NCBI RefSeq assembly: GCF_039522605.1
Contig: NZ_BAAADS010000012.1
Coordinates: 1 to 64,000 of the forward strand
Source: Lentibacillus siamensis
Lineage (GTDB): Bacteria > Bacillota > Bacilli > Bacillales > Amphibacillaceae
DNA: 64,000 nt
Reading direction: 5' to 3'
In this document: piece by piece, positions 61,368-64,000 of the stretch
Numbering within the stretch: position 1 is the first letter of the stretch
How the letters are laid out: every line of letters starts with the position of its first letter
The notes under the pieces: model-generated
What the model saw: only the letters and a program-made list of their open reading frames with translations
What the model was told of the DNA's origin: nothing
Databases searched by the model: none
Position numbers and translations under genes: made by a program

Positions 61368-62789
61368 ATGCGACAAGTCAGGATAATCACAATTATATTA
61401 ATATTACTACTGTTACTCGTTAGTTGTAGTAATGATTCAAATGGAGATACTTCCGCATCAGATAAATTTGGAGAAAATAAACAAACAGAAAAAAAGAATG
61501 CCAAAGAAGCTGAAGCTGATAATGTAGCTGACCAAACAGAAAAGGTTCAGGGGTCTGAAACCAATGCTTTTTTGAAAACTTTGCCAGAGGTTCCTACTGA
61601 TACTGCAGGGTTCATTCATCAAAAACAAGGCATATATGCGTCAAAGGATCTTAAAAACAATACGGTAGAAAAGAAAGTTATTAAAGATTTGAAAAGATTG
61701 GAACCCCTATCCAAGAATGCAACTGGTGAACAATTAAATAATTATTTTCAATACTTTTATAAGCTAGTTTCGCATGATTTTCCAAACCCAAAAGATTTAA
61801 TTAAAAAATGGCAATTTCTTAACTTTGGAAATCCGGAATTGCCTGATTCGCGGTTTCAATTTAAACAAAACTATAATATTGAAATCATATTGGATTCTAG
61901 TGGAAGTATGGCAGCTATTTCTGGTGGAAAAACCCGTATGGAGTTAGCTAAAGAATCTATTAACAATTTTTTATCAAAGGTACCTGAAAAAGCAAACGTA
62001 TCGTTGCGCATCTATGGTCATAAAGGATCTGGAGCTGAATCGGATAAGAAAATGTCTTGTAGTGCAATAGAACAAGTATATGGTTTTGCCCCATATAATA
62101 AGCAAAAGTTTCAAAAGGCATTGAATAAATTTGAACCTAAAGGCTGGACTCCTATCGCTTCAGCCCTAAAACAATCTATGAAATCCATGAAGGAATATGA
62201 TTCTAAGAATAATACAAATTTAATCTATCTTGTTAGTGATGGTATTGGAACTTGCGGCGGAGATCCTGTTAAAGTTGCAAAATCGTTTTCTAAGTCCAAT
62301 GCTAAACCAATTATTAATATTATTGGTTTTCAAACCGATGCAAAGGCCCAGAAACAATTAGAAAAAATGGCAAAGGCGTCAAATGGAATTTATACAACAG
62401 TAAACAATCAAGATGAGTTAGAATCTGAATTTGATAATGCTCAGGAAACATTGGATGCTTGGGAGGAATGGAAGCAAAAGGCTTTGTCTGAAGCTGAAGG
62501 TGCTGCACCTTCACATAGTGTTGACATTATGAATCATATAGGGGATTGGACCAGTCTAAATTTATCTCAGTGGAGTCATCTCTATAAAGTGATTAATATA
62601 GCTCACCAAGCGGGAATTATTACAACCGAGCAAATGGAGAAACTTCAGGAAAAGGCTAAAAAAGTAGAAGATGATGTAAAAAAATCAGTATCTGAGATTA
62701 AACTGGATTTAAAGGGTATTAGTACGGAAACGATTAAAAAGTTAAAACAGGAAATTAACAAAAAGTACAATAAACAAACCCAGAATTAA
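61368..62789 (+). CDS. VWA-domain lipoprotein
   Basis: A 473-residue lipoprotein. Signal peptide and lipobox LVSC (Cys at about residue 20), a polar linker rich in Glu/Lys/Asn, then an N-terminal helical part. The von Willebrand A domain has the MIDAS start IILDSSGSM (~residues 175-183) and the later LVSDGIGTCGG near 288. A C-terminal helical coiled coil follows (EKLQEKAKKVEDDVKKSVSE). It is related to YwmC/YwmD-like VWA proteins of Bacillus. It should sit on the outer membrane face and bind a metal-dependent partner. AAAGGGGAAA precedes ATG. Confidence 0.85.
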   Translation: MRQVRIITIILILLLLLVSCSNDSNGDTSASDKFGENKQTEKKNAKEAEADNVADQTEKVQGSETNAFLKTLPEVPTDTAGFIHQKQGIYASKDLKNNTVEKKVIKDLKRLEPLSKNATGEQLNNYFQYFYKLVSHDFPNPKDLIKKWQFLNFGNPELPDSRFQFKQNYNIEIILDSSGSMAAISGGKTRMELAKESINNFLSKVPEKANVSLRIYGHKGSGAESDKKMSCSAIEQVYGFAPYNKQKFQKALNKFEPKGWTPIASALKQSMKSMKEYDSKNNTNLIYLVSDGIGTCGGDPVKVAKSFSKSNAKPIINIIGFQTDAKAQKQLEKMAKASNGIYTTVNNQDELESEFDNAQETLDAWEEWKQKALSEAEGAAPSHSVDIMNHIGDWTSLNLSQWSHLYKVINIAHQAGIITTEQMEKLQEKAKKVEDDVKKSVSEIKLDLKGISTETIKKLKQEINKKYNKQTQN

Positions 62790-62976
62790 ATTGTAATTAT
62801 AAATGGGATTCAGATTATGTTTTTTAGTTAATAACTGTCAATACTTTTTGCAATATAATCCAACTTGTTAAAAAATAAAGGGATGGGGCGGCCTGTATAA
62901 ATGGATTCTTTAAATATTTTTGAAATGATTGTTATTTGATGATTGTTAATCAAATCTTATTATAGGGGGGATATGG

Positions 62977-63501
62977 ATGGCAGGTAATAATGGTATAAGC
63001 ATTATTCGAACGGTGGAACTGGAAGATGCCGGGGCAATTGTAAATATTATGAACGCCGTTATCGCTGAAGGTGAATATTTAATAACAACCCCCGCAGAGT
63101 ATAACAAAACGCCGGAAGAACAAAGGGAATCGATACATAACATATTAGAAAATGAAAGAGAAACCTTACTTGTTGCAGAGGTAAATGGGAACGTAGTTGG
63201 GTATATCGTATTTTTTTCACAAACCAGGAAGAGAATGTCCCACACTGGTTCTGCTGGGATGATGGTTAATAAAGATTTTAGAGAAATGGGAATCGGTAAA
63301 AAGCTAATGGAAGCATTATTATCCTGGGCAAAGAATAACCCTTTAATAGAAAAGGTAAGCTTAGGTGTATTTTCAAATAATCACAGAGCGAAAGCGCTAT
63401 ACAAAAGTTTGGGGTTTATTGAAGAAGGACGAAAATTTAGGGAGTTTAAGATGGATGAGAATGAATATGTAGACGATATACTTCTTTATAAGTTGGTTTA
63501 A
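62977..63501 (+). CDS. GNAT-family acetyltransferase
   Basis: A 174-residue single GNAT domain of the RimI/phosphinothricin type. The acetyl-CoA loop is VNKDFREMGIGKKLMEALL (residues ~93-111), the substrate side reads SAGMMV, and the C-terminus has VFSNNHRAKALYKSLGFIEEG near 128-148. Substrate unknown. GGGGGGATATGG precedes ATG 62977. Monocistronic in appearance. Confidence 0.88.
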   Translation: MAGNNGISIIRTVELEDAGAIVNIMNAVIAEGEYLITTPAEYNKTPEEQRESIHNILENERETLLVAEVNGNVVGYIVFFSQTRKRMSHTGSAGMMVNKDFREMGIGKKLMEALLSWAKNNPLIEKVSLGVFSNNHRAKALYKSLGFIEEGRKFREFKMDENEYVDDILLYKLV

Positions 63502-63688
63502 AGTATCGAACGCATTCCTAGTTAGATCCACGACTAAATACCCGTTATTAATCTTCAAACAGACCTTTTCTTCTTACAGCAAGCGAGTCTCCGCGTTCTT
63601 TTTAGTATTTGAGAATCAAATTATCCAAAACAGTAAAGCGGTGCTATAATAAAGATGGTTACGATTGTAAAAATAAGGAGCTTTGGTC

Positions 63689-64000
63689 ATGGAAATTGTA
63701 TTTATTCTGTTCTTCTTTCTGGTTGGGACTATATTGGGATCTTTTTTCAATGTGGCTGGACTGCGGGTACCAAAGAAAGAACCCTTTGTCGCTGGCCGAT
63801 CTTATTGCCCAAAGTGCCGCCAAACGATTTTCTGGTACGATCTTATTCCGGTGTTATCTTTTCTTTACTTGCGCGGAAGATGCCGCCATTGCAAAACCCG
63901 GATTTCATTTGTTTATCCAGCGGTTGAATTGGCGACAGGACTTCTTTTTTCCTTCAGTTACATAAAAATCGGTCTGAGTGCTGAACTGATTATTGCTTTG
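63689..64000 (+). CDS. comC: Prepilin peptidase ComC (type IV prepilin-like leader peptidase), 5' part
   Basis: The first 104 residues of a prepilin peptidase, cut by the window end. It begins MEIVFILFFFLVGTILGSFF (membrane helix) at ATG 63689 behind AAGGAG. It then carries the zinc-type DiS_P_DiS cluster CPKCRQT ... GRCRHCK (four cysteines, residues ~33-70), and the second helix begins. It cleaves prepilin-like competence pilins and methylates them. The aspartate active sites lie beyond the window. In B. subtilis comC lies in the same chromosomal region. Confidence 0.9.
   Translation, partial: MEIVFILFFFLVGTILGSFFNVAGLRVPKKEPFVAGRSYCPKCRQTIFWYDLIPVLSFLYLRGRCRHCKTRISFVYPAVELATGLLFSFSYIKIGLSAELIIAL

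Overview
The window looks like a chromosomal segment of an endospore-forming, low-GC Gram-positive of the Bacillaceae. A halotolerant genus such as Virgibacillus, Lentibacillus or Oceanobacillus is my guess from the dispersed repeats and protein divergence, but I cannot prove the genus. It carries a spore SASP gene, GerW (YtfJ), SftA, EzrA, RefZ and CcpA. The gene order follows the Bacillus subtilis ytf-ytm-ytp-murC-ccpA-acu-tyrS-rpsD-ezrA-thiI-ackA-ytk block closely.

Layout. 1-400: 3' end of a 5S rRNA gene and its terminator. 434-13,526: ytfP, murJ(ytgP), rsuA, thpR, ytmP, ytzH, trmB, ytnP, ytzB, ytoP, a DUF84 gene, ytoQ, a lipoprotein and ytpPQR. 13,852-24,866: sftA, a nicotinate phosphoribosyltransferase, murC, ytxG, ytxH, aroG, ccpA and the convergent acuABC operon. 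In B. subtilis acsA lies beside acuA; here that place holds a DUF2975/XRE pair (the first gene frameshifted), a DUF817 gene and a large class A PBP. 30,240-31,827: T-box and tyrS. 31,858-35,330: a Bax-inhibitor-like gene, a YkvI-like transporter, an assembly gap cutting a Gln-rich gene, then rpsD with an S4-type leader. 35,476-49,220: ytsP, refZ, ezrA, nifZ-thiI, an alpha/beta SASP, ytcJ, a composite non-coding repeat block, nadK, ytfI-ytfJ, tpx and ytxK-ackA-moaB. 49,248-53,700: uspA, ytkK, an M24 peptidase, pspA behind a textbook sigma-W promoter, and ytkL.

From about 53.8 kb the sequence becomes more AT-rich and accessory: an orphan membrane-anchored protein, a GNAT remnant, a YhgE/Pip protein, a type I toxin-antitoxin locus of the TxpA/holin-like toxin class missed by length-based gene finding (57,448-57,833), a run of broken genes (VOC, YafY-type regulator, SDR), acetyltransferases, tiny membrane proteins and a VWA lipoprotein. 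The conserved backbone resumes at the right edge with comC, cut by the window end.

Functional links. murJ and murC act on peptidoglycan precursors and the class A PBP polymerises them. ezrA, refZ and sftA serve division and chromosome segregation. ccpA, acuABC and ackA are the carbon/acetate module. nifZ-thiI supplies sulfur for tRNA 4-thiouridine and thiamine. tyrS and rpsD carry RNA-based feedback (T-box; S4 autoregulation). The most notable items are the compact type I toxin locus with its self-complementary mRNA, the composite repeat at 43.1-43.7 kb, the missing acsA, and two single-base homopolymer frameshifts that may be sequencing errors.
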